Below, in pieces: positions 24,718 through 33,090 of a stretch of 64,000 nucleotides of DNA; the first letter of the stretch is position 1; the number at the start of each line of letters is the position of its first letter. The stretch covers positions 1 through 64,000 of the forward strand of contig CADADB010000006.1 of the NCBI GenBank assembly GCA_902786595.1, in the 5' to 3' direction. Source of the DNA: an uncultured Bacteroidota bacterium (GTDB lineage Bacteria > Bacteroidota > Bacteroidia > Bacteroidales > WCHB1-69). Position numbers and translations under genes: made by a program. The notes under the pieces were generated by a model. The model was not told where the DNA came from. It made no database searches and saw nothing but the letters and a program-made list of their open reading frames with translations.

Positions 24718-25419
24718 TTATTTTACGTGGGATTTTGCTCTCTCAACGTATTGAGCCACACTCATTTTGTTATATTCGGAGTAGAAATCCTTCTCAATGG
24801 TTTCGTATGCGTCGAGTGCTTTTTTCCAGTCACCCTTTCTTTCATACATCTGGCCTAACTTGAAAAGGGCGATAGGGGTGAAGAACGGATCTTTGCCTTT
24901 CACGGCCTTCTCATAGTAGCTGATGGCATTGGTTTCGTCGCCTTGCTCATCGTAAAGGTCGCCGATAGTGGCTTGGCAGGCATACCAAAGGACATCCTCT
25001 TTCTTCTTGAATTTCTTGAGATATTCCATTGCCTCATCCTTTTGTCCTAATTTCAAATAGGTCAAACCGGCATAATAATTGGCAGTGTTGGAAGTTCTGG
25101 AGAGTTTGTAACCGCTAGCGATATCCAGGAAACCGTCATTTTCGCCGTCGCCCTCGAGGGCTTTTTTCAACGAAGCCGTGTCACCTTGGGTGAGCCAATG
25201 AATTGGCTGTTGGATTTGGGCAGCAGCTTCAGCATTTTTCTTTTGGACATAAAAACGATTGAAGGCCAGTATCGCGAGAACGATGACCAATACTCCAATA
25301 ATGACACCGTAGATGATGTTCTGATATTTGTTGAAGAATGCCAGAATTTTCGTTACAATGTTCTCATTTTCTTGGGTTTGCTCAACTTTTTTGGAGCCCA
25401 GATTTTCTGTATTTGCCAT
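24718..25419 (-). CDS. Membrane-anchored tetratricopeptide repeat protein
   Basis: The 233-residue protein has an acidic cytoplasmic start, one membrane helix at about residues 36-55 (IIYGVIIGVLVIVLAILAF), and then TPR-like units: NYYAGLTYLKLGQKDEAMEYLKK, ATIGDLYDEQGDETNAISYYEKA and FKLGQMYERKGDWKKALDAYETI. The single N-terminal helix plus TPRs resembles YfgM, a periplasmic chaperone-associated protein, but the role here is unknown. It has its own promoter and is the upstream partner of ribH. Confidence 0.8.
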   Translation of the reverse strand: MANTENLGSKKVEQTQENENIVTKILAFFNKYQNIIYGVIIGVLVIVLAILAFNRFYVQKKNAEAAAQIQQPIHWLTQGDTASLKKALEGDGENDGFLDIASGYKLSRTSNTANYYAGLTYLKLGQKDEAMEYLKKFKKKEDVLWYACQATIGDLYDEQGDETNAISYYEKAVKGKDPFFTPIALFKLGQMYERKGDWKKALDAYETIEKDFYSEYNKMSVAQYVERAKSHVK

Positions 25420-25445
25420 AATTATACGTCTAATTTTTTAAGGGT

Positions 25446-25454
25446 GCAAAAATA
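25446..25454 (-). promoter_or_regulatory. -7 promoter box for the TPR-ribH unit
   Basis: Minus strand TATTTTTGC preceded by ATCAAAAAAAGTG, nearly identical to the tRNA-Asn promoter at 31034. Confidence 0.75.
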
Positions 25455-25532
25455 CACTTTTTTTGATAAGATAGTGCAGTAAGATTTATCCTTTTTAATT
25501 AAAGATGCATAAAGTGAGATTTACTCGTTGAT

Positions 25533-26771
25533 CTAACATCCGAAGGCCTTCTTGATGGCGTCCACATAGTCCAATTTCTCCCAAGGGAAGAAAGTGACGT
25601 TGCGCTTGCCTTGTGCAGTCTCGACCTTTGCTTCGTAACAATCTCTGCCGAAATGTCCGTAAGAGGCAGTGGGTTCGTAGATCGGGTTTTTCAGTTGGAG
25701 GCGCTGGATGATGTCGTAGGGACGCATCGGGAAGATTTCGCTGATGCGCATGGCGATTTCGCTGTCCGTCATTTTCACCTTTTTGGTGCCGTAGGTGTTG
25801 ACGTAGAGTCCAACGGGTTCCGCCTTGCCGATAGCGTAGGCCACCTGGATGAGCACTTGGTCGCAGAGACCCGCGGCCACCATGTTCTTGGCGATGTGGC
25901 GTGTGGCGTAGGCGGCAGAACGATCGACCTTTGAGGGGTCTTTGCCGGAGAAGGCGCCGCCACCGTGTGCACCGCGTCCGCCGTATGTGTCAACAATGAT
26001 TTTGCGTCCGGTGAGACCGGAGTCGCCGTGAGGACCGCCGATGACAAATTTCCCGGTGGGATTCACGAACAGCTTGAAATCAGCGTTGAAAAGTTTCTGT
26101 ACCTTTTTGGGGCAGCTTTTCTTCACGCGGGGAATCAGGATTTTCTCCACATCGCGGCGGATAGTCTCCAACATAGAGGCCTCATCGGCGAAGTCGTCAT
26201 GTTGCGTGGAGATGACGATGCTGTCAATGCGTTCGGGCTTGTGTCTTTCGGAGTATTGAACCGTGACCTGTGATTTGGAGTCGGGACGCAGGTAGGTCAT
26301 TTTCTTTCCTTCTTTGCGGATGGCTGCCAGCTCTTGCACGAAACGATGGGCCAACTCGACGGGGAGCGGCATGTAGTTGTCCATTTCGTTGCAGGCGTAG
26401 CCGAACATCATGCCTTGGTCGCCCGCACCTTGCTCCTCCAACGCTGCCCGTTCCACCCCTTGGTTGATGTCGGGTGACTGGCTATGGATGGTGGAAATCA
26501 CGCCACAGGATTTGTAGTCAAACTGGTAGTCGCTTTTGTTGTAGCCGATTTTCTTGATGACCTGGCGCACCACGTCATCGACGGAGACATAGCCCTCGGT
26601 TTTCACTTCGCCGGCACAAACCACGAGACCGGTGGTGACCAATGTCTCGCATGCCACTTTTGACTCAGGGTCTTGCGCGAGAAAGTTGTCTAACAATGCG
26701 TCCGAAATCTGGTCGCAAATTTTGTCGGGATGTCCTTCCGACACGGATTCTGATGTGAACAAATAACTCAT
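25533..26771 (-). CDS. metK: S-adenosylmethionine synthetase
   Basis: The 412-residue enzyme makes SAM from methionine and ATP. It shows [15 protein letters not shown] near the N-terminus, the [12 protein letters not shown] signature (ATP site) and the [16 protein letters not shown] signature. The ATG at 26771 gives the standard start [17 protein letters not shown]; a longer frame upstream has no family resemblance and would consume the leader. The leader of about 105 bases holds a candidate SAM-II-type riboswitch. Confidence 0.95.
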   Translation of the reverse strand: MSYLFTSESVSEGHPDKICDQISDALLDNFLAQDPESKVACETLVTTGLVVCAGEVKTEGYVSVDDVVRQVIKKIGYNKSDYQFDYKSCGVISTIHSQSPDINQGVERAALEEQGAGDQGMMFGYACNEMDNYMPLPVELAHRFVQELAAIRKEGKKMTYLRPDSKSQVTVQYSERHKPERIDSIVISTQHDDFADEASMLETIRRDVEKILIPRVKKSCPKKVQKLFNADFKLFVNPTGKFVIGGPHGDSGLTGRKIIVDTYGGRGAHGGGAFSGKDPSKVDRSAAYATRHIAKNMVAAGLCDQVLIQVAYAIGKAEPVGLYVNTYGTKKVKMTDSEIAMRISEIFPMRPYDIIQRLQLKNPIYEPTASYGHFGRDCYEAKVETAQGKRNVTFFPWEKLDYVDAIKKAFGC

Positions 26772-26820
26772 AATCAGTAATTTAATTATAAAAAAATAAA
26801 AAACTGAAAATCGTGGAAGA

Positions 26821-26877
26821 AGATGTTTTAGCATTTTTTTTTGTGGTTGCAATCATTACAAATCTATCCACTGGTTT
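26821..26877 (-). ncRNA. Candidate SAM-II-type riboswitch in the metK leader
   Basis: On the minus strand a GTGG/CCAC stem (26868-26871 with 26843-26846) encloses a loop that starts GATTT and ends ATTGCA. The stem is followed by an A-rich strand with TGCTAAAA (26826-26832) and then CAT. This order (GAUUU, UUGCA, closing stem, A-rich strand, GCUAAAA) and the 17-base loop match the SAM-II pseudoknot. A possible pseudoknot pairs ATG in the loop with CAT after GCTAAAA. SAM-II is known mostly from Proteobacteria. I compared from memory only, so this is an inference backed by motif order and by its position ahead of metK. Confidence 0.6.
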
Positions 26878-26883
26878 TCGGCG

Positions 26884-26892
26884 GCAAAAGTA
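26884..26892 (-). promoter_or_regulatory. -7 promoter box for metK
   Basis: Minus strand TATACTTTTGCC; transcription from here would include the whole candidate riboswitch. Confidence 0.7.
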
Positions 26893-26971
26893 TAATTTTT
26901 TTCAATACAAACGCAACACTATCTGAATTGTTTTTAACCCACAGACAAACGGTTAAAAGCCAAAAAAAATG

Positions 26972-26979
26972 TACTTTTG
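26972..26979 (+). promoter_or_regulatory. -7 promoter box TACTTTTG for lgt
   Basis: TACTTTTGCCACC preceded by an eight-A tract and TG; 24 bases before the lgt ATG. Confidence 0.7.
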
Positions 26980-27003
26980 CCACCGCATTTTAAAAAAGAA
27001 AAT

Positions 27004-27873
27004 ATGTTTTATCGTTCCTTATGTTATATAACGTGGAAAGTGAATCCCGTGGCGTTCCAGATTGGCTCCGTGGAGGTCAGATGGTATGGTATTTTGCTAG
27101 CTTTGGGTTTCTTGCTGGCCTATTACACGCTGCAGCAGATCTTCAAAACCGAGCATCTTTCGCAGAAATTGCTGGATAAAATCTCTATTTGGACGATTGT
27201 ATGGACAATTGTAGGTTTGCGCCTCGGCCATTTTCTGTTCTATGAGCCGGAGATGTTCGTCACCCATCCTTTGCAGATATTGCTGCCTGTGGATGAGAAT
27301 TGGCATTTTATCGGTTATCAGGGACTTGCCAGTCATGGTGGGGTCATCGGCATTTTCGGATTTCTGATTTACTATTGCTGGCGGCATAAAATCAACTTTT
27401 TGTGGATTTTGGACCGTTTAGCCATAGCGGTGCCGATTGCGGCCTCCTTTGTGCGCATCGGCAACCTGATGAACCACGAGATTGTGGGCAGCGTCACGGA
27501 AGTGCCCTGGGCATTCGATTTCATTTACGGAGGATTCGGCATCGCTGGCACCTTCCGTCATCCTGCGCAGCTTTACGAATCCATCGTTTATATGCTGGTT
27601 TTTATCAGTTTGGCCATATACTATTTCAAGTTCGCCAAAGGGAAAGTCGCGGCGGGGCGCACTTCCGGCATCACGCTGACCGTGATTTTCTTGGCGCGTT
27701 TCATCATCGAGTTTTTCAAGGAAGTACAGGTGCAGGGAGAGGTCGGCCATGTGCTCAACAACGGCCAATGGCTCAGCATCCCGCTGATTCTCATCGGTTT
27801 AGGATGTTTGATCTATTCGTTTACGAAGACGAATTATCCAGAATGCCCTTATAAGGAAGAGCCGACAAAGTAA
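27004..27873 (+). CDS. lgt: Prolipoprotein diacylglyceryl transferase
   Basis: The 289-residue inner-membrane enzyme attaches diacylglycerol to the lipobox cysteine, the first step of lipoprotein maturation. It has about seven membrane helices, VRWYGILLALGFLLAYY, LGHFLFYEPE, GLASHGGVIG, and the family signature FVRIGNLMNHEIVGSVTEVPWAF, then RHPAQLYES. The ATG at 27004 follows the promoter by 24 bases; an upstream TTG would lie inside the promoter box. A terminator hairpin follows the stop. Confidence 0.93.
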   Translation: MFYRSLCYITWKVNPVAFQIGSVEVRWYGILLALGFLLAYYTLQQIFKTEHLSQKLLDKISIWTIVWTIVGLRLGHFLFYEPEMFVTHPLQILLPVDENWHFIGYQGLASHGGVIGIFGFLIYYCWRHKINFLWILDRLAIAVPIAASFVRIGNLMNHEIVGSVTEVPWAFDFIYGGFGIAGTFRHPAQLYESIVYMLVFISLAIYYFKFAKGKVAAGRTSGITLTVIFLARFIIEFFKEVQVQGEVGHVLNNGQWLSIPLILIGLGCLIYSFTKTNYPECPYKEEPTK

Positions 27874-27876
27874 GGG

Positions 27877-27898
27877 CTCGCCATATAGCGAGTTTTTT
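27877..27898 (+). terminator. Intrinsic terminator of lgt
   Basis: CTCGC (27877-27881) pairs with GCGAG (27888-27892) and is followed by six T. Confidence 0.75.
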
Positions 27899-27904
27899 AT
27901 ATGA

Positions 27905-28336
27905 CTATTCGATATAGCCGATAAATTCCACGTTCACTTTTGCACTATCGTTGGAAGTGGTGAAATGGAGGTTGGCCTTCACGGAATTGCCTTTGAATTC
28001 TGCTTCTGCAGTCAATTGTATAATGGTTCCCACGGAATCGCAGACGTTTATGCTGTCGATGGCTGGAACGGTTTTCAGAAAATCTTTCAAAAGCTGATCT
28101 CCGGCAATACCTGAATATTGATTTTCCGAAACTTGAACCATAGGTATTAGCTCGTTCAATAAAAAAGATGTGGATTCAGCTATGTTTTGATATTTGAAAC
28201 TCAAGCTGCCGGCTTCCCGCATGTTGTTTGTGGTGTTATGGAAGGTGCCGAAATAACGCCCACCGATGACATTCCCACTGTCGCAGGAGGTGAGGAATAA
28301 CAGAATAAGTGCGATGAACGGTATAATCTTTTTCAT
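27905..28336 (-). CDS. Small lipoprotein of unknown function
   Basis: Starting at ATG 28336, the 143-residue protein has a lipoprotein signal MKKIIPFIALILLFLTSC with lipobox LTSC, and a mature part predicted to be mostly beta strands (GGRYFGTFHNTTNN, AEAEFKGNSVKANLHFTT, VNVEFIGYIE). No family was recognised; the fold looks like a small Bacteroidales beta-sandwich/barrel lipoprotein. It has its own promoter 18 bases upstream and is convergent with lgt. Confidence 0.7.
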   Translation of the reverse strand: MKKIIPFIALILLFLTSCDSGNVIGGRYFGTFHNTTNNMREAGSLSFKYQNIAESTSFLLNELIPMVQVSENQYSGIAGDQLLKDFLKTVPAIDSINVCDSVGTIIQLTAEAEFKGNSVKANLHFTTSNDSAKVNVEFIGYIE

Positions 28337-28353
28337 TGTTTCAAAATTTTGCT

Positions 28354-28362
28354 GCAAAAATA
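28354..28362 (-). promoter_or_regulatory. -7 promoter box for the small lipoprotein gene
   Basis: Minus strand TATTTTTGC; 18 bases from the ATG at 28336. Confidence 0.65.
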
Positions 28363-28370
28363 TAAAAAAT

Positions 28371-28407
28371 GTGGTTTAAGGTTTAAGGGTTAAGGTTTAA
28401 GGGTTAG
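28371..28407. repeat. Degenerate GGTTTAAGG tandem repeat
   Basis: Units GGTTTAAGG, TTTAAGGGTTAAGG and TTTAAGGGTTAG reach the stop codon region of the U32 peptidase gene. Confidence 0.7.
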
Positions 28408-29648
28408 AATTCGTCTTTTACGAGGATCCAGCGATAGACTTGATCGCCGCGGCGAACCAATTCTTTGACTTTCACGGAACAGAAAACACCTTTGGAGACA
28501 TTCTCAACGGGCTTGTCCTCGAGTCGGATTTCCTTGACGGTGTCTTCGTAAACGCCAGTGGTGGGTCCGATGATGAGCATTTCGTCACCGACTGACAGAG
28601 TGTCCTCTTCCATGCAGATTTCTGCCACACCGAGTTTGCTGAAGTAGTTGGTGATTTTGCCGATACGCCGTTTCATTCGGGTGGCCTGCGAACCGTATTT
28701 ATCCGCCCATTCGCCGGTGGTTCGCCCAAGATAGTAACCACCCCAGAAGTCGCGGTTATAGACGCTACGCAGGCGGGTCATCCAATCATTGATTTTTTCG
28801 AGGTCAAAGGTTTGATTGTAAATGGATTCCAGTGCTTCGTGGTAGCATTCCGTCACCATTTTCACATATTCCGGCGAACGTCCGCGGCCCTCGATTTTCA
28901 GTATCGAAACACCAGCTTTCACGATTTTGTCGAGATATCCGATGGTGCATAAGTCCTTAGGGGAGAAGATGTACGGATTGTCAACCTTTAGTTCGAGTCC
29001 GTCTTCTATATCGCGCACTTCGTAGGCGCGGCGGCAAGGTTGCAGACACGCGCCGCGGTTGGCAGGCGAGTTGTAGTTGTCGAGACTGAGGTAACATCTT
29101 CCGGAAACCGCCATGCAGAGCGCCCCGTGAATGAAAACCTCGATTTTGACGAGTTCCCCGAGAGGCCCTTTAATTTGTTGTGCTCCAATCTCTTTGCAGA
29201 TATCTGAGATTTGTTGCAGCGTACATTCACGTCCGAGCACAACCACATCAGCGAACTGGGCGTAGTAGCGCACGGCCTCCACATTGGTGACATTGCACTG
29301 CGTGGAGAGGTGGATTTCGATGCCTTTTTCGCGGGCGTATTGGATGACGGCCATGTCGGAGGCGATGATGGCGGTGACCCCGCACGATTTCGCCGCATCC
29401 AACAGTTCGTGCATCCGTTCGATTTCGTCATTATATATTATAGTATTGACGGTGAGGTAGCTTTTGACTTGATGTTCGTGGCAGATGCTGACGATGTTGG
29501 CCAGATCTTCCAAAGAGAAATTGGCGGCGGAGCGGGAGCGCATGTTCATCGCCCCTACGCCGAAATAGACCGAGCCGGCACCGGCAGCAATGGCCGCGGA
29601 GAGGGATTCATACGAACCCACCGGCGACATGATTTCCACAGGTGTCAT
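28404..29648 (-). CDS. Peptidase U32 family protein (YegQ/TrhP-like)
   Basis: The 414-residue protein starts with an (alpha/beta)8-type PVGSYESLSAAIAAGAGSVYFG and contains the U32 hallmark SGRCYLSLDNYNSPANRGACLQPCRRAY with its four conserved cysteines, which may bind an Fe-S cluster. E. coli members TrhP and RlhA hydroxylate RNA using prephenate rather than acting as peptidases, so RNA modification is the likelier role. Its start codon overlaps the stop of the upstream pseudouridine synthase gene (ATGA), pointing to a joint RNA-modification operon. Confidence 0.85.
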   Translation of the reverse strand: MTPVEIMSPVGSYESLSAAIAAGAGSVYFGVGAMNMRSRSAANFSLEDLANIVSICHEHQVKSYLTVNTIIYNDEIERMHELLDAAKSCGVTAIIASDMAVIQYAREKGIEIHLSTQCNVTNVEAVRYYAQFADVVVLGRECTLQQISDICKEIGAQQIKGPLGELVKIEVFIHGALCMAVSGRCYLSLDNYNSPANRGACLQPCRRAYEVRDIEDGLELKVDNPYIFSPKDLCTIGYLDKIVKAGVSILKIEGRGRSPEYVKMVTECYHEALESIYNQTFDLEKINDWMTRLRSVYNRDFWGGYYLGRTTGEWADKYGSQATRMKRRIGKITNYFSKLGVAEICMEEDTLSVGDEMLIIGPTTGVYEDTVKEIRLEDKPVENVSKGVFCSVKVKELVRRGDQVYRWILVKDEF

Positions 29649-30817
29649 TCCGCTTTGGGTTTGGCGAGCATCTTCAGGAAGTTGACCTCGTTTTTAGTGA
29701 GGAAACGCCAGCGCCCGCGAGGAAGATCCTTTTTGGTGAGACCGGCAAAGATGACGCGGTCGAGTTTGACTACTTCGTAACCAAGGGATTCGAAGATACG
29801 GCGAACGATGCGGTTTTTGCCGGAGTGAATGGTGATGCCGACCTCTTTTTTCCCGTCACCGACATATTCCACTTCGTCGGGGACGATTATACCGTCGTGG
29901 AGTTCCACGCCGCTGTTGCGCAGCAGATCCATGTCCACGGAGGCGAAGGGTTTGTCGAGTTCCACATCGTAGGTTTTCTCGATTTCGGAGCTCGGGTGGG
30001 TGAGTTTCTTGGTGAGGTCGCCGTCGTTGGTGAAGAGCAGCAGACCGGTGGTGTCGCGGTCGAGGCGTCCGACAGGATATATGCGTTCCTCGCAGGCGTC
30101 GCGCACGAGTTCCATGACGTTGGCACGGCCCCGTTCGTCATCGGTGGTGGTGATGTAATCCTTTGGCTTGTTGAGCAGTACGTAAACGGGCTTCTCGCGT
30201 TGCAGTACCTTGTCACCGTAGCGCACCTCATCCGTGGGCATCACTTTGTGACCCATTTCGGTGACAATTTCGCCGTTGACGGTGATGGCGCCGGTGGCGA
30301 TGAGCACATCGGCTTCGCGGCGCGAGCAGATGCCGGCGTTGGCGATGTATTTGTTCAAACGGATGGGACCATGCTTCTCCTCGTACTCCAGGGACAACAC
30401 GCGTTGTTTGCGGGGGAGGGTGCGGCCTTCGCTCTTACGGCGTTCGATGATTTCTGTAAGGATTTCGGACTCGGCGACCACATTGCGGCGGCGCGGTTTG
30501 GAAGAGTCCTCGTCCTTGCGGAACCCGCGTTTGAAGGAGCGGTCGCGGCCTTTGCTGCGGCTCTCGTCACGGTCGAATTTCCGATCGTTTTTTGGCTTGC
30601 GGTCACGGTTGAATTTCCGATCCCCGTTGTCATCCCTCGAAAAGCGTTTCTTAGGGAAGGTGCGGCCGGAATCCTCGGAGTTGTCTTCGTTAAACCGCTC
30701 TCTCTTCCGGTTGTTGGAGGAGAATGAACGTTTTTTACCGGCATCTGACCGTTTGCGAGGTTCCCGTCTCGGTGAAAAATCCTCTTCTGAATTATCCTTG
30801 TTGAATTGTCTGCTCAT
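29645..30817 (-). CDS. RluB/RsuA-family pseudouridine synthase with long basic N-terminal extension
   Basis: The 390-residue protein has an S4 RNA-binding domain (IRLNKYIANAGICSRREADVLIATGAI, residues about 153-200) followed by the RsuA/RluB catalytic core with GRLDRDTTGLLLFTNDGDL, where the second Asp is the nucleophile, and GKNRIVRRIFESLGYEV. The first 140 residues are very rich in Arg, Lys, Asp and Ser, low complexity, as in many Bacteroidota RluB-like enzymes. It forms a two-gene operon with the U32 gene. Confidence 0.9.
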   Translation of the reverse strand: MSRQFNKDNSEEDFSPRREPRKRSDAGKKRSFSSNNRKRERFNEDNSEDSGRTFPKKRFSRDDNGDRKFNRDRKPKNDRKFDRDESRSKGRDRSFKRGFRKDEDSSKPRRRNVVAESEILTEIIERRKSEGRTLPRKQRVLSLEYEEKHGPIRLNKYIANAGICSRREADVLIATGAITVNGEIVTEMGHKVMPTDEVRYGDKVLQREKPVYVLLNKPKDYITTTDDERGRANVMELVRDACEERIYPVGRLDRDTTGLLLFTNDGDLTKKLTHPSSEIEKTYDVELDKPFASVDMDLLRNSGVELHDGIIVPDEVEYVGDGKKEVGITIHSGKNRIVRRIFESLGYEVVKLDRVIFAGLTKKDLPRGRWRFLTKNEVNFLKMLAKPKAE

Positions 30818-30842
30818 CTGAAAAGCCCTTTATTAAAAACCT

Positions 30843-30851
30843 GCAAAAATA
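30843..30851 (-). promoter_or_regulatory. -7 promoter box for the pseudouridine synthase-U32 operon
   Basis: Minus strand TATTTTTGC; 26 bases from the start codon. Confidence 0.65.
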
Positions 30852-30900
30852 CAAATTATAATCGGAACATGGCAACCGTAATATTTGTGCAGTTCCTTGT

Positions 30901-30934
30901 AAAAAAAAACACTCACGTGTCCGCAAGTGTTTTT
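30901..30934 (-). terminator. Terminator downstream of tRNA-Asn
   Basis: AAAAACACT (30905-30913) pairs with AGTGTTTTT (30926-30934); on the minus strand the stem ends in nine T. Confidence 0.8.
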
Positions 30935-30942
30935 CTGTTTTG

Positions 30943-31016
30943 CGCTCCCTCAAGGACTTGAACCTTGGACCCTCTGATTAACAGTCAGATGCTCTAACCA
31001 ACTGAGCTAAGGAAGC
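30943..31016 (-). tRNA. tRNA-Asn (anticodon GTT)
   Basis: On the minus strand, GCTTCCT pairs with AGGGAGC in the acceptor stem; the D loop has AGCTCAGTTGGTTAGAGC, the anticodon stem-loop CTGACTGTTAATCAG gives GTT, and the T arm is CAAGGTTCAAGTCCTTG. The discriminator base is G and CCA is not encoded. It has its own promoter box and terminator, so it is a single-tRNA unit. Confidence 0.95.
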
Positions 31017-31033
31017 GTTCCTTTTTTGATGGC

Positions 31034-31042
31034 GCAAAAATA
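31034..31042 (-). promoter_or_regulatory. -7 promoter box for tRNA-Asn
   Basis: Minus strand TATTTTTGC preceded by TATCAAAAAAAGTG; 18 bases from the tRNA 5' end. The remaining 200 bases up to the next repeat are AT-rich and show nothing else. Confidence 0.75.
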
Positions 31043-31249
31043 CACTTTTTTTGATATAGTACGCCATTCGGACATTTTTTTTCGAATTATTTTCCTTAGC
31101 ACACTTTTTCCTTTATAAATAGTTAATAATCAGCGTTATATATTTATTTGTTTTATTTTTGAATCGGTGTTTTTTAGGTTTTTGAAAAATCGTCTTGCCC
31201 TTTTGTAGTCTCTTTTTTGGAAAAAAACAGGTCATTCTCTGCTATTTTT

Positions 31250-31280
31250 ATTCAGCATTCAACATTCAGCATTCATAATT
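31250..31280. repeat. CATTCAGCATTCA tandem repeat
   Basis: Units ATTCAGC, ATTCAAC, ATTCAGC and ATTCATA lie immediately ahead of the M16 peptidase promoter. Confidence 0.6.
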
Positions 31281-31286
31281 AAATCG

Positions 31287-31294
31287 TACTTTTG
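31287..31294 (+). promoter_or_regulatory. -7 promoter box TACTTTTG for the M16 peptidase
   Basis: TACTTTTGCCGCC, 24 bases before the ATG at 31319. Confidence 0.7.
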
Positions 31295-31318
31295 CCGCCG
31301 AAAAATAGACAAACGCCT

Positions 31319-32560
31319 ATGGCCATCCCTTTCACCCGACAAATCCTCGCTAACGGTTTGCACGTGTTGGTGCACGAAGACCGCACTACACCGCTGGCAG
31401 TCAGTACGATTATCTATCGCGTGGGTTCCCGTGACGAAGATCCCTCTTGCACTGGACTCGCTCACCTGATGGAACACTTCATGTTCAGCGGTTCTGATCA
31501 TGCGCCCGACTTTGACTTGGCCTTGCAGAAGGTCGGTGCCATCAACAATGCCTACACCTCGCAAGACCTCACTTGTTATTATATTGTATTGCCTGCCAAC
31601 AACATAGAGACTGCCCTTTGGCTTGAATCCGACCGCATGACCGCACTCTCCTTCAACCAGCAGGGGCTAGACGTGCAGAAGCAGGTGGTGATGGAGGAGT
31701 TCAAGGAGACCTGCCTCAACCAACCCTACGGTGACTTGATGATGCAGATTTACGGCTTGAGCTATCAGAACCATCCCTATCAATGGCTGCCTATTGGGAA
31801 GGAACTATCTCATATTGAGCAAGTTGAAATGGAAATTATCCGTAAATTCCATGATACGTTCTATTGTCCGGCCAATGCCATTCTCGTAGTGGCGGGGAAT
31901 GTTCGTGCCGAAGAGATTTTCGCGATGGCGGAAAAGTGGTTCGGCGACATTATGCCTGGAAAGCAGAACCCCTGCCAATACCCTCAGGAGTCCCCCGCGA
32001 CGGAAAATCGGTTGAAAGAAGTCTGTAAGCCCGTTCCCGACGACATGCTCTTCAAAAGTTGGCTGATGTGCGAGCGGACGGCTCCCGACTATTGTGCTTA
32101 CGATCTGCTCTCCGACATTCTTGGCACAGGCCAAAGTTCTTACCTTTACCGTAAATTCGTGATAGAAGATAGACTCTTCACCGATATCTCCGCCTCCGTT
32201 GCCGGATCAGCTGACAGAGGTTTGTTTTTCATCAACGGACGTCCTGCCGAAGGGGTTTCCATAAAACAAGCAGATGAAGTGTTGACAAAGTATTTGCTTG
32301 ATTTCCAGTTTGATAACAAATTGTCATACGACTTGCAGAAGGTAAAAAACAACGCCGAATCCATCATTTTGGAACGGAATCTGAAGGTAGAGGACCGTGC
32401 CAACACGCTGGCCACGGGCGAGTTCTACAGCCGTGCCGAAGATTTTGCCGATGAAAGGATCAGATATTTCGCCGTTACCGAGGACGACATCCGGCGGATT
32501 ACCGAGACGATGTTTAAGAGGGAGTGTGGGAATACCTTGTATTATAGACGTAAGACGTAA
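31319..32560 (+). CDS. M16-family zinc metallopeptidase (insulinase/PqqL type)
   Basis: The 413-residue protein has the inverted zinc motif HLMEH at residues 49-53 (GLAHLMEHFMF), with a downstream glutamate in VVMEEFKETC, and the second inactive half containing SYLYRKFVIEDRLFTDIS. This is a single-chain two-domain M16B enzyme. No signal peptide is visible, so it is probably cytoplasmic. The final residues (RRKT-stop) are encoded by the start of a tandem repeat, so the native C-terminus may have been replaced. Confidence 0.87.
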   Translation: MAIPFTRQILANGLHVLVHEDRTTPLAVSTIIYRVGSRDEDPSCTGLAHLMEHFMFSGSDHAPDFDLALQKVGAINNAYTSQDLTCYYIVLPANNIETALWLESDRMTALSFNQQGLDVQKQVVMEEFKETCLNQPYGDLMMQIYGLSYQNHPYQWLPIGKELSHIEQVEMEIIRKFHDTFYCPANAILVVAGNVRAEEIFAMAEKWFGDIMPGKQNPCQYPQESPATENRLKEVCKPVPDDMLFKSWLMCERTAPDYCAYDLLSDILGTGQSSYLYRKFVIEDRLFTDISASVAGSADRGLFFINGRPAEGVSIKQADEVLTKYLLDFQFDNKLSYDLQKVKNNAESIILERNLKVEDRANTLATGEFYSRAEDFADERIRYFAVTEDDIRRITETMFKRECGNTLYYRRKT

Positions 32561-32625
32561 GACGTGAGACGTAAGACGTGAGACGTGTGACGTGTGACGT
32601 GAGACGTGAGACGTGAGAAATTGTT
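32545..32625. repeat. Long degenerate GACGTGAGACGTAA repeat starting inside the M16 gene end
   Basis: About eight units of AGACGT(A/G)AG and variants run from the last codons of the peptidase gene. A second block of the same words in reverse orientation lies at 32672-32716. Confidence 0.75.
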
Positions 32626-32671
32626 GTAAAACGAAGGGTGAAAAACGAAGGATGGTAAAACGATCCGCAAA

Positions 32672-32716
32672 TAACAGACGTAAAATCCCAACGTCTTACG
32701 TCAAACGTCTTACGTC
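32672..32716. repeat. Inverted partner of the GACGTAAG repeat
   Basis: AACGTCTTACGTC, AAACGTCTTACGTC are reverse complements of the words at 32545-32625, with one CAGACGTAA in forward orientation. The two blocks flank about 45 bases of AAACGAAGG-rich sequence. Confidence 0.65.
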
Positions 32717-33084
32717 TATTTTAATAATGTTTTGATTTCCAATAATTTATCCCGAATCTGTGTCAGCGTGTTCACGATGTTGGCGGTTTCGGCCTCTTTC
32801 ATGAAATTGGTTTTGATGGCGGTTTTCGCGCCTTGGATGGTGTACCCTTTCACTTTGGTGAGGTACTGGACGGTGCGCAGGATGGCGATGTCGTTTTTGG
32901 AGTAGAAACGGTCGCCTTTTTTGTTCTTGCGCGGCTTGATCATGTCGAACTCTTTCTCCCAAAAACGCAGGGTGGAGGCGGGAACACCCAGTGCCTCAGC
33001 GGTTTCGCCGATGCCGTACCAGATTTTCTCCTGCTCCGCGATGGATTCGGGCAACGTGTCAGTGATGGGCAGATTCTCTTCCAT
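32716..33084 (-). CDS. MerR-family transcriptional regulator
   Basis: The 122-residue protein has a winged-helix MerR DNA-binding domain (residues about 21-90): YGIGETAEALGVPASTLRFWEKEF, the wing KPRKNKKGDRFYSKNDIAIL, and QYLTKVKGYTIQGAK, then a short helical dimerisation tail. No effector domain or metal-binding cysteines are present. It lies 6 bases downstream of smpB and is the usual Bacteroidales neighbour. Confidence 0.87.
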   Translation of the reverse strand: MEENLPITDTLPESIAEQEKIWYGIGETAEALGVPASTLRFWEKEFDMIKPRKNKKGDRFYSKNDIAILRTVQYLTKVKGYTIQGAKTAIKTNFMKEAETANIVNTLTQIRDKLLEIKTLLK

Positions 33085-33090
33085 AGCAGT

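Noticed and set aside
24712-24720. An FMN riboswitch ahead of ribH or ribD
   Set aside because: ribH follows a TPR gene by 6 bases and ribD follows its neighbour by 2 bases, leaving no room for an aptamer.
26772-26852. A 27-residue N-terminal extension of MetK
   Set aside because: The extension has no family counterpart and would be translated from the leader carrying the candidate riboswitch; ATG 26771 gives the standard MetK start.
32545-32716. A CRISPR array in the GACGTAAG repeat region
   Set aside because: Units are 8-10 bp, degenerate and contiguous; there are no uniform spacers and no cas genes.
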